DNA of 64,000 nt from Bathynomus jamesi (lineage: Eukaryota; Arthropoda; Malacostraca; Isopoda; Cirolanidae): assembly GCA_023014485.1 (NCBI GenBank), contig JAJOZX010000873.1, positions 62,001-126,000 of the forward strand, read 5' to 3'. A model generated the notes under the pieces. It was given only the letters and a program-made list of their open reading frames with translations. It did no database searches and was not told the DNA's origin. Shown in pieces: positions 30,060-42,715 of the stretch; position 1 is the first letter of the stretch; each line of letters opens with the position of its first letter. Position numbers and translations under genes: made by a program.

Positions 30060-33000
30060 AAATTCGCTTAGAATTGAAACCATTAATATGGCTACGATGA
30101 CAGAGAAATCGGAGGTGGTGGTGGAAATGATGGAAAGAAGGAACTTGGACATCCTGGGAGTCTCTGAAACAAGACTAAAGGAAGGAGGAGAAAAGATCAC
30201 TCATGAAGGGTGTAAAATGATGTCTGGAGGGAGGATAGATGATACAATGTATGAAAAAGCTATTATTGTCAGGCCGGAGTTGGCAACCAGAGCCGAACGG
30301 ATATTATGAGTAAATGAAAGGATTATTGCTGTTACTCTAAGGTTACAAAATGAAAGCATAAACCTCATTCAGGTGTATGCTCCCCAACAAGGAAGAGCAG
30401 ATAGAGAGAAAGAGGAATTTTATGACAAGCTGCAAGAAATATTTACCAGATTTAAGGGAACAAAGGATACTTTCATTACTGGAGACCTAAACGGCCATAT
30501 GGGAAAAAACAGAGGTGGATGCGAGGGAGTGGTTGGGGGTTATGGTGTAGGAGAAAAACTGGGATGGCGAGAGAATTGTAGATTTCAGTATGAGAAATGG
30601 TTTAGCAGTGATGAACTCGTTCTTGGGCATAGAGAGTAGCATAAGTGGACATGGTACAGGTGGAACAATGTACAACAAGGATATACTAACATGTCCATGA
30701 TTAAGTTTTGACCGATGATAAAAGAAAGGTGATGGATGTGAAAAGTATTCCATCGACTCTATGGACGCGGATCACAGGTGGTTAGTGGTGGCAAAATTAA
30801 GCCTTGCCAGATCTTGTAGAAGGACAATGTCAAGCACAAGCATATTAAGACTGAGAACCTAAAAATCTTGCAAACCAAAGAGCTATATCAAGAAAGGATT
30901 AGTGAAAGTTTAAATGTGCATGAACCTGGTGATGAAAACCAAAATGAGGTAGAAACTGTGCGGCAAGTATTGAAAACAAATGTGTTGAACGTGGCAGAGG
31001 ACTTTTAGAATGTACGTACGTCGGATCAAGAAAAAAGCGAACGCCTTGGTGGACAGACGAAGCGAAAGAAGCAGTACACAAAAGATGAGAACTTTTAGAT
31101 TATTATAGATGAAGAGAAGAACTGCGGAAACAAGGTTTGAATAGGAAATGGCAAGAACCGAAGTAAACAGATTGGAAAGAAAAACAAAAGTCGAGTGCTG
31201 GGACACTTATAGATCAAAAGTTAGAGGAAGATTTTATGAATGGTAAAAAACTATTATTTCTCGGTCTTGTGGAATGTGGATGGACCAACGGTTGAACTAC
31301 GCGGTAGAGGTCTGCACGGGCACGGGTAGAACCGTAAACCCGTGCCCGGCACAACCCATGGGTTGGGCATGGGCTGAAAGTATAGTGTTTGACTACAGGC
31401 TTCAACTTTTTTCAAATGTGTAGCGAACGATAAAAATAAAATAATTTAAAATATTTGTAAATTTAAACAAAAAATGCTGCTAACATTCATTAATTTTATA
31501 GTTGCTGCTTGTCACAATACACGATTTCGATAGTCACGCACTATAGGTTAGTGACAGTGTCAAATGCGAGCGGGGTCGAGCAGAGTACAGGTTTTATAAA
31601 ATTCTTATGGGCCGAGCCGGGCCGGACAGGGGCTTCAAAATAAAGAGAACATAACTGGCGGGACCTGGCCGGGCCTGAAAAAGTAGGACCTTGCAGATCT
31701 CTACTACACGGTGTGGACCCACTTTGTGTAAACGTACAATGCCATAGCACGAAGGAGATTACTACTACACTTAGGAAAATGAAAAAGCCCCTGGATATGA
31801 CTAGTTACTGTACCTATCGAATTGTTTAAAGAGGGTGGAGATGCTATGTTCACGTTCATCGAAAAGATGTTTAATACACCATGGTGTCCTGGTAAAGTAC
31901 CAAAAGAATGAGGGAAGGTCTTTAATATGTCCAATATTCTAAAACGGAGACAGAGTTGGATGTCAAAACTATGGAGCAATATCCCTGTTAACTCATGTGG
32001 GAAAGATGTACGAGAGTGTTCATTGTTTGAGTTCTCAGTAATTGTATCGCGGAGACATTGGCACCAGACCTGGAACATCGCCTGAGAGAAAATGTGGAAC
32101 AGTCACTTGGTAAATAACAATATGGTTTCCAACCAAGCAGAGGAATAATGAATTTAGTATTTACCCTTAGAATGCTGCTGGAAAAGTCCTGGGAGTGGAC
32201 AAACTGTGGAGGGTGCTGGAAGACCGTTAGTACGGAGTGCCAATGCCTTTACTGAGAACCATAAAAAGTTTGTACGAGATGTCAAAGTGCTGTGAAATCT
32301 GGATCTGAAGAAGTTAAGTGGTTTACTGTCGGAAGTGAAGTAAGACAAGGAAGTGTGTTGTCGCCGCTTTTATTCATATTATACATGAACAAGATAATGA
32401 AGACTGTATACAAGAAGGAAGACAAGGTTACAATATTGACTTATGCAGATGATGTGGCTCTTGTATTTGAGAATATAGAAGATTTGCAAAGGGCTCTGAA
32501 CAACTGAACAGAGGTAGTGGAGAAAAATGGTATGAAATTGAATGCCAATAAATGTGAAGTCATAACAGTGGCTAGAGACGTAGAGTAAGTCACATGACTG
32601 GAAACTGTAGGTGAAGGAAACGATAGAATTCAAATATTTGGGAATTTCAGGAATAGAGAAAGAAATTGTTGGAATTGCAACAGCCATATATAGAAAATAT
32701 AAATTAAATAATTGGAAAATTTCTATTTGACAATCATAATATAAATAATAAGAAGGAAATCTTATACCAAATCTAGAAAAAACGGAAAAATAAAATTGAA
32801 GCAGCACAGCGTTCAATCAGTTAATTAGTAAGGGAATACATTTTGGAACACCGTTGTAAAGGCAAAACTTCCGAAGTGACATCTGATCTGATCTGGAGAG
32901 CCCTATACAGGTTGCGGAAATGAGGGTGTTGAGATTGATTTATGGAGTCACCCGCCGGACAGGTTGCGGAATGAGTTCATTCGGAGGGAATTGAAGATGG

Positions 33001-33060
33001 AGCCGGTGCAGGAGTATATTCAAAGAACCCAGTTGTGATGGTAAGGGCATCAAAAAAGAA
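30060..33060 (+). pseudogene. RTE-like LINE, full-length but heavily decayed
   Basis: Endonuclease motifs: LDILGVSETRLKEGG (30088 frame), then NLIQVYAPQQGRADREKEEF and FITGDLNGHMGKN (30373 frame). RT motifs: VRQGSVLSPLLFILYMNKIM and ILTYADDVALVFEN (32292-32507). Near the 3' end a further segment (about 32880-33060) is recognisable only in pieces. Stops and frameshifts occur throughout and a hAT MITE sits at 31305-31703. The clade is inferred from similarity to the endonuclease/RT ORF of BovB/RTE-type elements. The copy at 12804-13312 is a truncated relative. Confidence 0.75.
31305..31703. mobile_element. 399-bp hAT-type MITE in the RTE-like LINE
   Basis: TIRs TAGAGGTCTGCACGG and, inverted, TAGAGATCTGCAAGG; flanks CTACGCGG (31297-31304) and CTACACGG (31704-31711), an 8-bp duplication with one substitution. 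The ends are rich in GGGC/GCCC iterations (CACGGGCACGGG, GGGCCGAGCCGGGCC), in line with other hAT elements here whose ends repeat a short motif. Confidence 0.82.
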
Positions 33061-33815
33061 TGGAAGATAATAGGCTCCCGAAAATACTACGAGCGGAGAC
33101 GTGTATATATACACACACACAGTGCTGTGCTCGTTACTTTATAAATGTAATACCGTTACCGTTACTACAGTCTAAATGTAACACCGTTATCGTTACAGTT
33201 ACCATTCTTAAAAAGTAACGAGTGACGGCACCGTTACTCGTTACCGTTACTTTTAATGAAATTTAAATATATTATATATATGCATAGGTATATTATAATT
33301 TATATATACCTAAAATATTATATTAACATTCGCTTGTGCGAGTATGTGTTGGTTTGTATCCACTGGTTAATGCATAGGGCCATAGGCTATGAAGTCTGTG
33401 CATGCCTTCATTGCGTTATGACTTATAAGGCATAATATTTTCAAAAAAAGTGAAACAAAATTACTGCAAGATTAGATTTAATTACTAGGAATTGCAACAT
33501 AACAGAGGATGTAGCATACTATTGATACTAATTTACTAATGCTAGAATATACCAGGAAAGTTTAGTTTTACAAAACAATAATACGAAATACTAAAGAAAT
33601 GAATCAAATGAGTTACTGTGCATGGCAATGGTAATTGAAACTTATTAGTTAAATATACAAACTTAAGAACTATTATTCAAAAGATCTTTATTGGCCTTCA
33701 AGAAAACAAGTTTCTCAAAAGTTACATCTAAGAGCGAGCCTCGTTTCGGACGCAGTATATCCTTCCCTACTGAAAAATAACCGGCTCAACAGCGTCACTA
33801 AATGGTATAGGGGTA

Positions 33816-34120
33816 GGGTGGCCAGAGTCCCGCTTTGGGCCGGACAGTCCGCCTTTTGAGCACTCTGTCCTCCATCCGGAGCCACCTTGAGCTGGACGTT
33901 AATTTGTCTTCCTTTTTGGGGTCTGGCTAAAAAGAATTATATAAATTACCTCAGGTACACTTAAAATAGCGGGTACTGAAGGCCATAATAACCGCTAACG
34001 TATTTTTATTATATGTAGTTGGCAACACTGCTGATAAGCCGCATTTGTTTTCAATTTTCATGACTACGAGTCGGACAGTCAGTCTGCCCAAGGAGTAAAA
34101 ATTAATATTCATTTCTTTAA

Positions 34121-34160
<40 letters not shown>

Positions 34161-34759
34161 GGTGTCCCATAAGTCCGGCATCATAGAAAAAATAATAAAA
34201 AAAGGCAAAACAAAAGCTTTTATTTACAGAACGTGCTTAATATGTCCACCATTGTTTTCAATACACAAATTCAGACGTGATACCCAGTCAGCAAGCACAC
34301 GGTGAATGATGTCAGGAGTAATGGTGTTACATGCCCCAATAATGTGCTGCCGCAAATGTTCAACACCTAATTTTCTCTGCGTATACCAGCGCTTTCAAGT
34401 GGCCCCAGAGATAAAAATCTAGTGGCGTGAGATCCAGGCTTCTAGCTGGCCATTCCACAGGCCCTCGACGTCCTATCCAATGACCAGGGAATTGTTGGTA
34501 CAGGTATTCCCTTACTTGGGTGCTATGTGCAGGAGCGCCGTCTTGCTGGAACCATGTTGGGAAATTTCCTTCTTCGTTCAAGACACTGGGAAATGCTTCT
34601 TCCTTGAGCATACGTAGGTAGGTGCCTCCAGTGACAGGTTCATCGAAAAAGAGGGGGCCTATGATGAGATCCTTCCAAATGCCACACCATACCATCACCC
34701 GAGATACACCTTGTTCCTTTGAAGAGGTATACCAGTGAGGGTTGTTTTGAGACCAGTAG

Positions 34760-34810
<51 letters not shown>

Positions 34811-34868
34811 AACGTACGGCCACATACGCAGTGTCCTCCTTTTTGGAAATTTGGAAATGGCAACCCTA
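33816..34868. mobile_element. hAT-like element nested in the GTAACG hAT
   Basis: Left end TAGGGTGGCCAGAGTCCC, right end inverted TAGGGTTGCCATTTCC, with GGAGGACA-type motifs near both ends. Flanks share a TATA..GGGG pattern, but the duplication is blurred by an indel. The interior is mostly a (TA)n-bounded mariner fragment. Confidence 0.55.
34158..34840 (-). pseudogene. Mariner-like transposase fragment with left TIR
   Basis: Terminal repeat CAGGGTGTCCCATAAGTCCG at 34158, preceded by TA. The minus-strand frame (to about 34760) has VMVWCGIW, WFQQDGAPAHSTQ (catalytic Asp), HWIGRRGPVEWPARS and LDLTPLDFYLWG (third Asp). It ends prematurely after KALVYAEK. A (TA)n run at 34763-34807 replaces the 5' part. 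The Tyr-Ile run of the longer ORF is only this microsatellite. Confidence 0.8.
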
Positions 34869-35366
34869 TATAATAGGGGTGTTAAGTTTAATAAACAATT
34901 TTTTAAAGTTAGTGGATGGGAAGGATGCAGAGCTAACGTGCTGTGAAGGCCCAGCTGAGAGGAATGACGAACCCTCTGTTGAACTTAGGTCCCTCCTTGC
35001 TCCAGGGTTCTTCGTCTTTTTACTTTGACAGTACTGTCAGTGTAGGGGGAGAGGGTGGTTGGGGGTAGGCTGCCAACATATCAACGGCCAACATTACACC
35101 TCAGCTCATAGTGAAGGGACAAATTTTTAACGGTTATTGAATAATGAGTGAGGATCGAAAGAAACTAATTGCGAGGTACGCTAAAAAAGTAACGAGTAAC
35201 GACTAACGAATGTATTTCCCTAAAAAAGTAACGTCGTTACTGAAAGAGTTACTTGATTTGAAATGTAACGCCGTTATCGCTACTGTTACTAAAAAAAGTA
35301 CCGCGTTACGTAACGGCCATTACTTATAACGCGTTACTGCCCAGCTCTGTATATATATATATATAT

Positions 35367-35522
35367 AGTGGACCTAGTTTTAGCCGTTTAAGGTGATAAT
35401 GATTTAATTGTATGCAACGATTGATTAAGGCAATGACTGACTGATTACTTATTAATGAAAGGCTATTTGAGTAGATCCACCATACTATTGGAAGTGACCG
35501 AAATCGCAGCGAGGGTCACCAG
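35367..35522 (-). other. LTR-element leader with tRNA-Trp-type primer site
   Basis: On the minus strand, TGGTGACCC (about 35510-35518) follows the end of a large LTR. It matches the first nine bases of the tRNA-Trp primer site and then diverges. About 130 bases of leader follow, ending at the microsatellite beside the GTAACG hAT. No gag is present. Confidence 0.5.
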
Positions 35523-36858
35523 CTTGATTTACGCTCAAGCAAATTAATGTTAAGGTTATAAAAGACACCTTATGGGTTTTGTAGTTTATTATGAAAATAA
35601 ATCCGTTATTTTATTCACTGTGATATAACAAAGAATTGACAGTAATTAATTGGTAGTTTTACGTTGTGCTTATGACATGGACTTAGCTAATAGGATGAAA
35701 TGTTAATAGTTAATTTACATGCAATAAGTACTGTACTCATCGATGGTATGTAAATGGCATGCTACATGGAACATTGAATAGGCCTAGTTAATGATATAAA
35801 GAATGCACGTGCGTTTGGTACATTGAATGGAAAAACATGACACTGATTAAGTAGGCTAAATGATTGCATGGATGCACATAGAATAATTGATGCGGCCTAA
35901 TAATAATGAATTGAAATGCTTGACAAATACACAAATCATTTTATATAGAAGATCATTATGTGATGTTAAACGATTACGTCAAGAGAATATTTAGTTAACA
36001 TATAAATATATGACTTGAACATAATGACGGATGATACGCGGAATAACGGTATTGAAAAATGACACTTGAATTGGATGACAGGCCTACTGCGTTCTTTCAC
36101 GAGAGTCAGTGGGACGCGTGATTACACACTTTGGGAGTATAGCCTACCGTTCGGCGGTAGGCTAATGTAGGCTTCACAAGAGTACTTAGGATAGGAGGTA
36201 CTTATCTTATGGTGACGTAAACTTTGTTGAAGGCGGGTTGAAAACGAACCTATTACGCAGATTGGAGTTGTCGTTGTCCGTTAAGCCTCTTGAGATGATG
36301 GATGTAGGCTTCGTGGAGGCCTGAGGTGATGTTACTTGTCGAGGTGCAGGCTGGCCTTGTGATATTGCAGGCGTAGGCCTGTGGTGCGGAAGATATCTCG
36401 AGGAACGTGGAGAAACTTGAAGGCCGACCCGGCAAACTGCAGGCCCGAAGTGATTCCGGTTGGGCCTCGAAGGATTACTTCTGCAGGCGGTCTGTAGATC
36501 TTACTTGATGATAACTGTAGGCCTTGAAGAAAGTAGCGGCCACGGCCCCTCGGCCAGGGGGCCGGACAGCGGCTGGTGGACGCGCTGCTCACGTGATGAC
36601 ATGCGTACGAGTGAGTGAGAGTGAGAATGAAAGCAAATGGAAGCTCGCTTTTATACCCTGGTGACGTAGGACTATACCAAATCTTAAGACGCTCGGTCCG
36701 CGTGTCCTTTAGTTTACAAAGGCTTCATTCGCGCCTTTCTTGGGAGGACACACTTTCCATTGTTTGACTTTTGTCCACGTGTGTTCCAAACTGTTTTATG
36801 GTAGCGTGGAAAGAAAGTATGTCTGTCGATTTGTTGGTCTATTTCTTGTCGATCCGCT

Positions 36859-36864
<6 letters not shown>
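35523..36864 (-). repeat. Large LTR (about 1.34 kb) on the minus strand
   Basis: On the minus strand it begins near TGTGTAGCGGATCG. It has a promoter-like GGGTATAAAAGCGAGC (36647-36662) followed by a GC-rich transcribed part full of AGGCCT motifs, then an AT-rich 3' half ending beside the primer site. The short ORFs at 36253-36592 lie in the R/U5-like part and look non-coding. Architecture resembles the LTRs at 40381-42715 and 43883-45264. Confidence 0.65.

Positions 36865-36900
<36 letters not shown>
36865..36900. repeat. (TA)n tail of a SINE
   Basis: TA repeat at the 3' end of the minus-strand SINE that follows, consistent with the TA-rich tails of the LINE copies at 39075 and 58442-58474. 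Confidence 0.8.
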
Positions 36901-36904
<4 letters not shown>

Positions 36905-37082
36905 TTCGCCCCAAATATTTCTCACGAAGGTCAGTCTTTTCATCCCACCCTAGACCCACAGCTTAACGTGGAACCCGAAACATAATCCATAAAGGAAGTC
37001 TGAAATTTCAAACTCCTTGTCCGGACTCGATCTCACGACCTTTCGATCAGCAGCCCAGCGTCTTAACCACTAGGTTATAATA
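36901..37082 (-). mobile_element. tRNA-derived SINE (minus strand)
   Basis: On the minus strand the head reads AACCTAGTGGTTAAGACGCT (A-box region) and GATCGAGTCCGG (B box, 37021-37032), the internal RNA polymerase III promoter of a tRNA-like sequence. A body follows (GTTCCACGTTAAGCTGTGGG), then a tail GACTGACCTTCGTGAGAAAT leading to (TA)n. The tail resembles the 3' ends of the LINEs at 38319-39075 and 58475-58955. It is a SINE rather than a tRNA gene: the anticodon arm cannot be drawn convincingly. Confidence 0.75.
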
Positions 37083-37520
37083 AGAATTTGGCACTTCCCG
37101 AATACCGTGCTTTATTATATCATACATTGTGCTCACAAAGCAAGTATAAGAATGCAATTATGTCTCGTAAAAATCATTTCGATTTTGTTTTTCTCCGTTA
37201 AGCATTAAAGCAGAAATAAATTTAATTATTTAATATTTGAAGAAAGATCCAAGCGAAACTTGTTTACAAATATAGAGATGTGTGTGTGTGTGTGTGCGCG
37301 CGCGCGCAAAATATCCCCCACATATACACACGTACAGTATCATATACTGTATAATAATGCTGAAATTAAAAAAAAAAAAAAATTAAGTTACTCGCCTAAC
37401 CATAACATAGGCCTGCGATGGTTTTGTTGTCCAAAATATTTTATCACTTATATAGTAATTTTTGCACGCTGATTCCGAAAATAATACTAATTTTTCACCA
37501 TCACGTACAGATTTTTCACA
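37083..37520. other. Microsatellite-rich spacer
   Basis: Contains a (TG)n(CG)n run at 37277-37308 and a poly-A run near 37370. No gene is visible before the LINE begins. Confidence 0.5.
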
Positions 37521-39075
37521 AAATGTCATATTTCATATACCGGACATTCTGAAGAGCGCGAACATAGTCCCAGTATATAAAGGAGATCGATCCGAGGGCA
37601 AAAACTATAGGCCAGTATCGCTTACATCCCATCTCACTAAAATATTTGAAAGAATAGTTAGACAGAAAATCTGACTTTTTGGAAACTCGGAAAAAATTCA
37701 ATGATAACCAACACGGGTTTCGGTCAGGCAGATCATGCCTATCACACAACTAATGGAACACTACAACAACATTATTGATTCACTTGAAAGTAATGAAAAC
37801 TATGATGTACTATACACAGACTTTGCTAAAGCGTTCGACAAATGTGACCACGGAATCATAATGCATAAACTGAAATATATGGGTATAACAGGAAAAGTAG
37901 GGAAATGGATATATAATTTCCTTAGTGAGCGGCGGCAAGTCGTTACAGTACAAGGAGTATCTTCATCAGAATGAAAGGTCCTCAAGCTCAGTACCACAAG
38001 GAACAGTATTAGCTCCATTACTCTTCATAATCATGCTAACTGACAAAGATGAGGACGTTACCAAAGACAGCACAGTAACATCCTTTGCGGATGACACAAA
38101 GATCAGTAGAAAAAGAAGAAACCCAGAAGACATAGGATCTCTACAAACCGACATAAACAGAATCTACAAGTGGACGGAAGACAACAATATGAAGTTTAAC
38201 ACCGAGAAATTTCAGCTATTACGGTACGGAAAAAGAGGACCTAAAATCCATAGAATATTATACTCCAAATGGACAGGAAATTCAGAGAAATTCCAGAGCA
38301 AAAGATTTAGGGGTTGTAATGACAGATGATGCGAAATTTGAAACACAAAATAAGATAGCAGTAAACAGAGCACAGAGAATAACGGGACATATATTGAGAA
38401 CCTTTAAACGAAGGGATAGGAATGTAATGATTCCTCTACTGAAACCCCTGATCATACCCAAATTGGAATACTGCTCGGTCCTAACATCCCCATATAAAAA
38501 AGAAGACATTAGACAGCTGGAAGGGATCCAGAGAAGCTTCACAGCCAAGATCAATGGGTGCAAAGAACTAAATTACCGGGAAAGGTTACGCAAACTAGAC
38601 CTATATTCACCGGAAAGGAGAAGAGAGACACACACCATTATTTACACTTTGAAAATAATGGAGAAACTAGTCCCTAATCTTACTCTGAACCCTATAACTC
38701 CCCAAACAACGGTGGAAAGTAGAAACGGTAGACTGTGTCGTATTCCCAAATTGAAGGCGAGACAGGGAACATCCTCAACCCTGAAAGAAAATAGTTTTGT
38801 AGTGAGAGGACCAAAACTGTTTAATCAGTTGCCCAAAGACCTAAGAAACACGAAGGGAGTTGCAGTGGACATCTTCAAAAGAAGACTAGACGCCTGACTC
38901 AGAACAATCCCCGATGAGCCGGGCGTACCTGGCTATGTGAAGTGGAGAGCGCAAGAATCCAACTCACTACTTCACCAGGCCAACTCAAGAGGAGTGGCGA
39001 CAAGCTTGACCTTCGCGAAATGAGAAATCATCGCGCGAAACCTTTATAAGGTTGTAAGGTAAGGTTGTACCGTAA
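37521..39075 (+). pseudogene. CR1-group LINE reverse transcriptase, copy X1
   Basis: 5'-truncated. Frames in order: ANIVPVYKGDRSEGKNYRPV (to 37674), YTDFAKAFDKCDHGI (37735-37974), SVPQGTVLAPLLF and the catalytic SFADDTKISRK (37925-38329), then the thumb and C-terminus (38319-38897: PLIIPKLEYCSVLTSPYK, FVVRGPKLFNQLPKDLRN). Four frames mean at least three frameshifts. FADDTK and the LFNQLP tail fit the CR1/L2/Rex1 group. The 3' UTR (AAGCTTGACCTTCGCGAAAT) is shared with the copy at 58475 and resembles the SINE tails. Confidence 0.8.
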
Positions 39076-39089
39076 GTAATTTTCATTAA

Positions 39090-39560
39090 AATTGACTCGC
39101 CAAGCCATCAAAGAAATGGAAGAGAGATATCAGGGAAGGTGGGACATTAGCATGATGGCTGATTACTGCTGGATGTTGAAACGGGATACTCCAGAATTAT
39201 TACATAAAAGAAAAGGAACAGCGCGTACATTCGAGACTAAAAGGCATAGATCTCACGAGAAAACTCAGGACAAGTAAAGATGAATATATAAATAATTGAC
39301 GTTAATAGGCTTCTTTCTTTTTAAAATTGCTTGCATTTGTAATTAGTATAACAAAGCGAAATTGGTACCTAATGTAAATTGAAATAAATAATATTTATTT
39401 ATGTTGTTGTTGTTGTTGTTGTTGTTGTTTTTCCCTTCCAGTTTGCAGAAAATCCTTACGTGATAGAAAAAATGAACACCCTATTTGAAATCAGCGTAGT
39501 TGAATTATATAAAATCAGTTGTTAGTAAGAAAACAACTCTTACAAAGTTCTCATTCGCAG
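39090..39560 (+). pseudogene. CACTA-like element, copy iii (3' fragment)
   Basis: The frame 39092-39277 reads EMEERYQGRWDISMMADYCW and ends about 35 codons later. It matches the C-terminus of the CACTA-like proteins of copies i and ii (RYQGRWDPAMLADYCW). Downstream, near 39490, TTTGAAATCAGC matches the family's subterminal motif. The rest of the gene is missing. A (GTT)n run lies at 39402-39430. Confidence 0.7.
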
Positions 39561-39889
39561 GCCTGTGTAATTGGTATGCAAAATGTGTTTCTTTTGCATA
39601 CTCTCGATTTAGCCAAATTTTAAGCTCAAGGTCGGTTTCAATTAGTTGAGGCTAAGTTGACATTTACATTTAAAGTATAGTTTTACTTCACAAATTAATG
39701 TGTGAATCGTGTATAAAATAATTTGAAATTTTATTTCATTTTTTCACTTGACCCTTAAACACAGGTATTCATATTATAGTTGTGAATGTGGAAAAACTTC
39801 ACTCTTAGAACTTGTGAAGGGCCTAGTTAATTTCACCTTTCTTGATATGTAGGCTACACATTGTTTTACAAAGCGAGATTTTATATATA

Positions 39890-39920
<31 letters not shown>

Positions 39921-40380
39921 AGAATTTAGAATTACTGTACATCTACATTAATAAGAAAGTTGTGTGCCTAATTACTTACATTACAAAGCAATGTCTCTTA
40001 TAATAGGCCTACTTATAAAAATCTACTTGCCCCCCTCCCTTTGAATAAGTAATGATGGGACTGTTTAACCTCCTTCGCCACATCTTGGGTCATATGAGGG
40101 AGGGGACCTACAACTTTATATGGAATCTGAGCCACGGGTCGCTACATAATCTGAACACAGAGGACGGTCTCTCGTCCAATTACTCTCCGGACCTAATGTC
40201 GCTTAACTTCGGTAATCGACGGAAAGCCACGACGTAGCCATGCTCCCTTTGAAGTCCCCTCCGTATGAATTATATAACCTCGTTACTTAAACGACAAAGA
40301 TTCAAACATTTGTTTTTTTTTAAAGCGAGATGTACTTGTAAGAAAAGAAAACTTTAAAGAATTAGCTAATAATGTTATAT
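39561..40380. other. Unassigned DNA with microsatellite
   Basis: A (TA)n(ATA)n run lies at 39881-39918. The segment 40060-40230 (GGAGGGGACCTACAACTTTAT and following) resembles the CR1 3' UTR segments at 41550-41607 and 43150-43206, so it is probably another CR1 tail. No coding frame. Confidence 0.45.
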
Positions 40381-42715
40381 ATGTAGAGGGCAGACAAAGA
40401 AATTCCTCCTTCCTCGCCGTTTGCAGACATCTTAGAATCATCAGGAAGCGAGAAACACGTGGTGTTCAAGGAAACAGAAACAAAAGGACGCTTGTCTCTT
40501 CCCAAAAAGGCCCGCGAAAAGCTAGCGTCTTACGAGCCTATATAAGTCAGAGTACACTGGAATTCGCTCTCACTCCGCTCGTTACTTTCTCCTCGTGAAT
40601 CTACTCTCTCCATGTAGCGCCGTTTCGATCTCAGCTGGCCTCAGTCCCAAGTCACATTTCAACTATACAAGAACGAAGCAACACTTGAGGCGACTACAAT
40701 TCCATCCTGCAAGAAAGAACATCACTGCTCTAGGCGTTTTCCGCTGGCCTCTCTGCAACAAATCTCTACCCGCTGTCAACACTCATCCTCTCGCCAGCAA
40801 GGCCAGTCTGACTACAGAAACCCCTTTTGAGGCCCATAGGTAAACCTCCTATTAAGCTACAAGCCACAAACCTATTTCACTCTTCACTCATCCTTCGCCA
40901 CAACTCGATCGGCGGCCATTCAACAAGTATTTCAACAGGCTCTACAGTCTCCAAGTTCATCTTCGGCGAAACGCAATACAGTCAACCTTCACTTAGGCCT
41001 ATAGTCTCCAAGTTCATCATCGTGGTAAGCTACTTCGGCACTCACTCGGGATACAGTGTTTTGTTACGGCGTGCTTCCACAAGCTCTGCCTCATCACGTA
41101 GGCCCTAAAGTGTTCCCAGTACCGGTCAAACTAACTCTCGCGTTAAAACCGCAGTAGGCCTATTCAAGTGTTGTACCAATATCGTAATATTGTATCACCC
41201 TGTTATTGTGTTCCTTCGTGTAATTTACTTATCTTGTATATCTCATTGTTTGTGTGATCTTTTGCGTGTTTCATTCTTAACGACCTAATCCATTTACTGT
41301 ACCAACCGTACGTGCATTATTTCAGTTATCAATAAGCTTATTTAGTCTGTGTTCCCTTTTGCATACCTCATTAGTCTATCTAAATTAGTGTAATTACTTA
41401 ACAATTAGTCTGTATAACCATTTCCTTATTGCTAAGAATCAGTCATATTTAGCATAGTATAAATGTTATAATGTTTCAGACCAACAAAGACCCTAGGATC
41501 CACTCATGGCTGGTCTACCTAACCTGTGTTCGTAATTGTGTATTGTGCATGTCCTCCGTGGTGGCGGAAAGGACCTACAATTTTACGTGGGTTCCGAACC
41601 ACAAAGCCTTAATTGTACTACCTTAAACTATACCCAATCTATCAACATATACGTCTAATCGACTTTTAAACATGTTTAAGACGTGCTACTAATTACTTCT
41701 ACCGGCAAACTATTTCAGCTATTTACTATTCTATGTGTAAAAAAGTTTTTGGCAACTGCTGTCTCAAACCTTCTACTTGTCGACTTACAACCGTTATTTC
41801 TAGTCCTATTATATTGAGATATTTCGGAAAAGCTATCTCTATCTACGTTATCGAACCCATTCATAATTTTAAAAACCTGGATTAGATCACCCCTTAGCCT
41901 CCTAGTCTCGAGTGTAGTCAATTTTAGCTCCTTAAGCCTATCCTCGTACGACTTCGACCTAAGCGACGGAATCATCTTAGTTGTTCGTCTTGAACTCTTT
42001 CGATTTTGTCTATATCTTTCGCATATGCGGATTCCAAAAATTGGATCGCGTACTCCAATTTTGTACTCAAAATTCCGAGCTATAAAACCTAGCACTTTGT
42101 TCACTTTATTGACCGTTGCTGTACTTTGTTTCGCCACTTTTAAATCACCAGTGACTATAACTCCTAAATCTTTTTCCTGCTCTACTCTTGCTAACTCCTT
42201 CCCTGACATACTATATGCAAAATTACCGTTACGCGAACCTATATGTAAAATTTTGCACTTATCGACGTTAAATCTCATTTGCCATGTGACTGACCAATCA
42301 ACGACTTTGTTCAGATCTTCCTGGATTTTACCTTCGTCATTAATCACCCTACCACCCAACTTCGTGTCATCCGCAAACTTTGAAACTGTATTGACTAGGC
42401 CGACATCTAAATCGTTAATATATATAAGAATAAGCAAGGGGCCCAATACAGAAACCCTGAGGAACGCCGCTCGCTACATTAGCCCAACACGACTCCGCTC
42501 CATCAACGACCACCCTGTTTCCTACCTCGCAACCACTCTTCTATCCAATTTATTACAACACCCTGCCGTTATATAATTGTTAATCACTATAATACTTTAT
42601 TGAATTGTTAATCGCTGTGAACAAATAATTGATTTATTTTCCTAATTAAACACAAAACAACAAAGTAACTTCTCTCTCCTTATTAAATATTGTTTATTTG
42701 GGCAGTAGGCCCAAG
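40381..42715 (+). repeat. Large LTR C1, split by a CR1 insertion
   Basis: Plus-strand LTR with a promoter-like GAGCCTATATAAGTCAGAG (about 40536-40554) and a CT-rich start region. A 3' half ends in TTAAATATTGTTTATTTGGG just before a primer-site-like TGGTGATCCC (42716-42725). It shares extended segments with LTR C2 (for example GACCGCAGTAGGCCTATTCA). A CR1-like LINE on the minus strand occupies about 41470-42585. Short ORFs at 40595-41108 look non-coding. Confidence 0.65.
41470..42585 (-). pseudogene. CR1-like LINE, 3' part of the RT ORF and 3' UTR
   Basis: The 243-codon minus frame (41715-42446) reads YINDLDVGLVNTVSKFADDT (catalytic FADD), WQMRFNVDKCKILHIG, EQEKDLGVIVTGDLKVAK, YEDRLKELKLTTLETRR and NFFTHRIVNS, typical of CR1-type elements. 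A stretch between RDPIFGIRI and QNRKSSRRTTK is shortened: the usual RPHLEY segment is missing. The 3' UTR runs to about 41470 and recurs at 43061-43206. It is 5'-truncated and inserted in LTR C1. Confidence 0.82.

Larger units (their letters stand above)
33120..35349 (-). mobile_element. Non-autonomous hAT with GTAACG-array ends
   Basis: Left end CAGTGCTGTGCTCGTTAC, right end inverted CAGAGCTGGGCAGTAACG. Both terminal 130-150 bp consist largely of variants of GTAACG/CGTTAC. Near 33670-33800 the minus strand reads GKDILRPKRGSLLDV then FEKLVFLKANKDL, a hAT dimerisation (hATC) remnant. The flanks are CA and TA microsatellites, so no TSD can be read. A hAT-like element and a mariner are nested inside. 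Confidence 0.78.

Noticed and set aside
34360..34863. ORF with a long Tyr-Ile repeat as a possible membrane or structural protein
   Set aside because: The repeat is a (TA)n microsatellite read in frame. Only the transposase-like part is meaningful.
36253..36592. Ser/Pro-rich minus-strand ORFs
   Set aside because: They lie in the GC-rich transcribed part of an LTR downstream of a TATA box and show no family motif.
36901..37082. tRNA gene
   Set aside because: A and B boxes are present but the cloverleaf is poor. A non-tRNA body and TA tail follow, so it is a SINE.
40595..41108. Short plus-strand ORFs as a gene downstream of a TATA box
   Set aside because: Homologous stretch in LTR C2 does not conserve the frames; this is LTR R/U5-like sequence.
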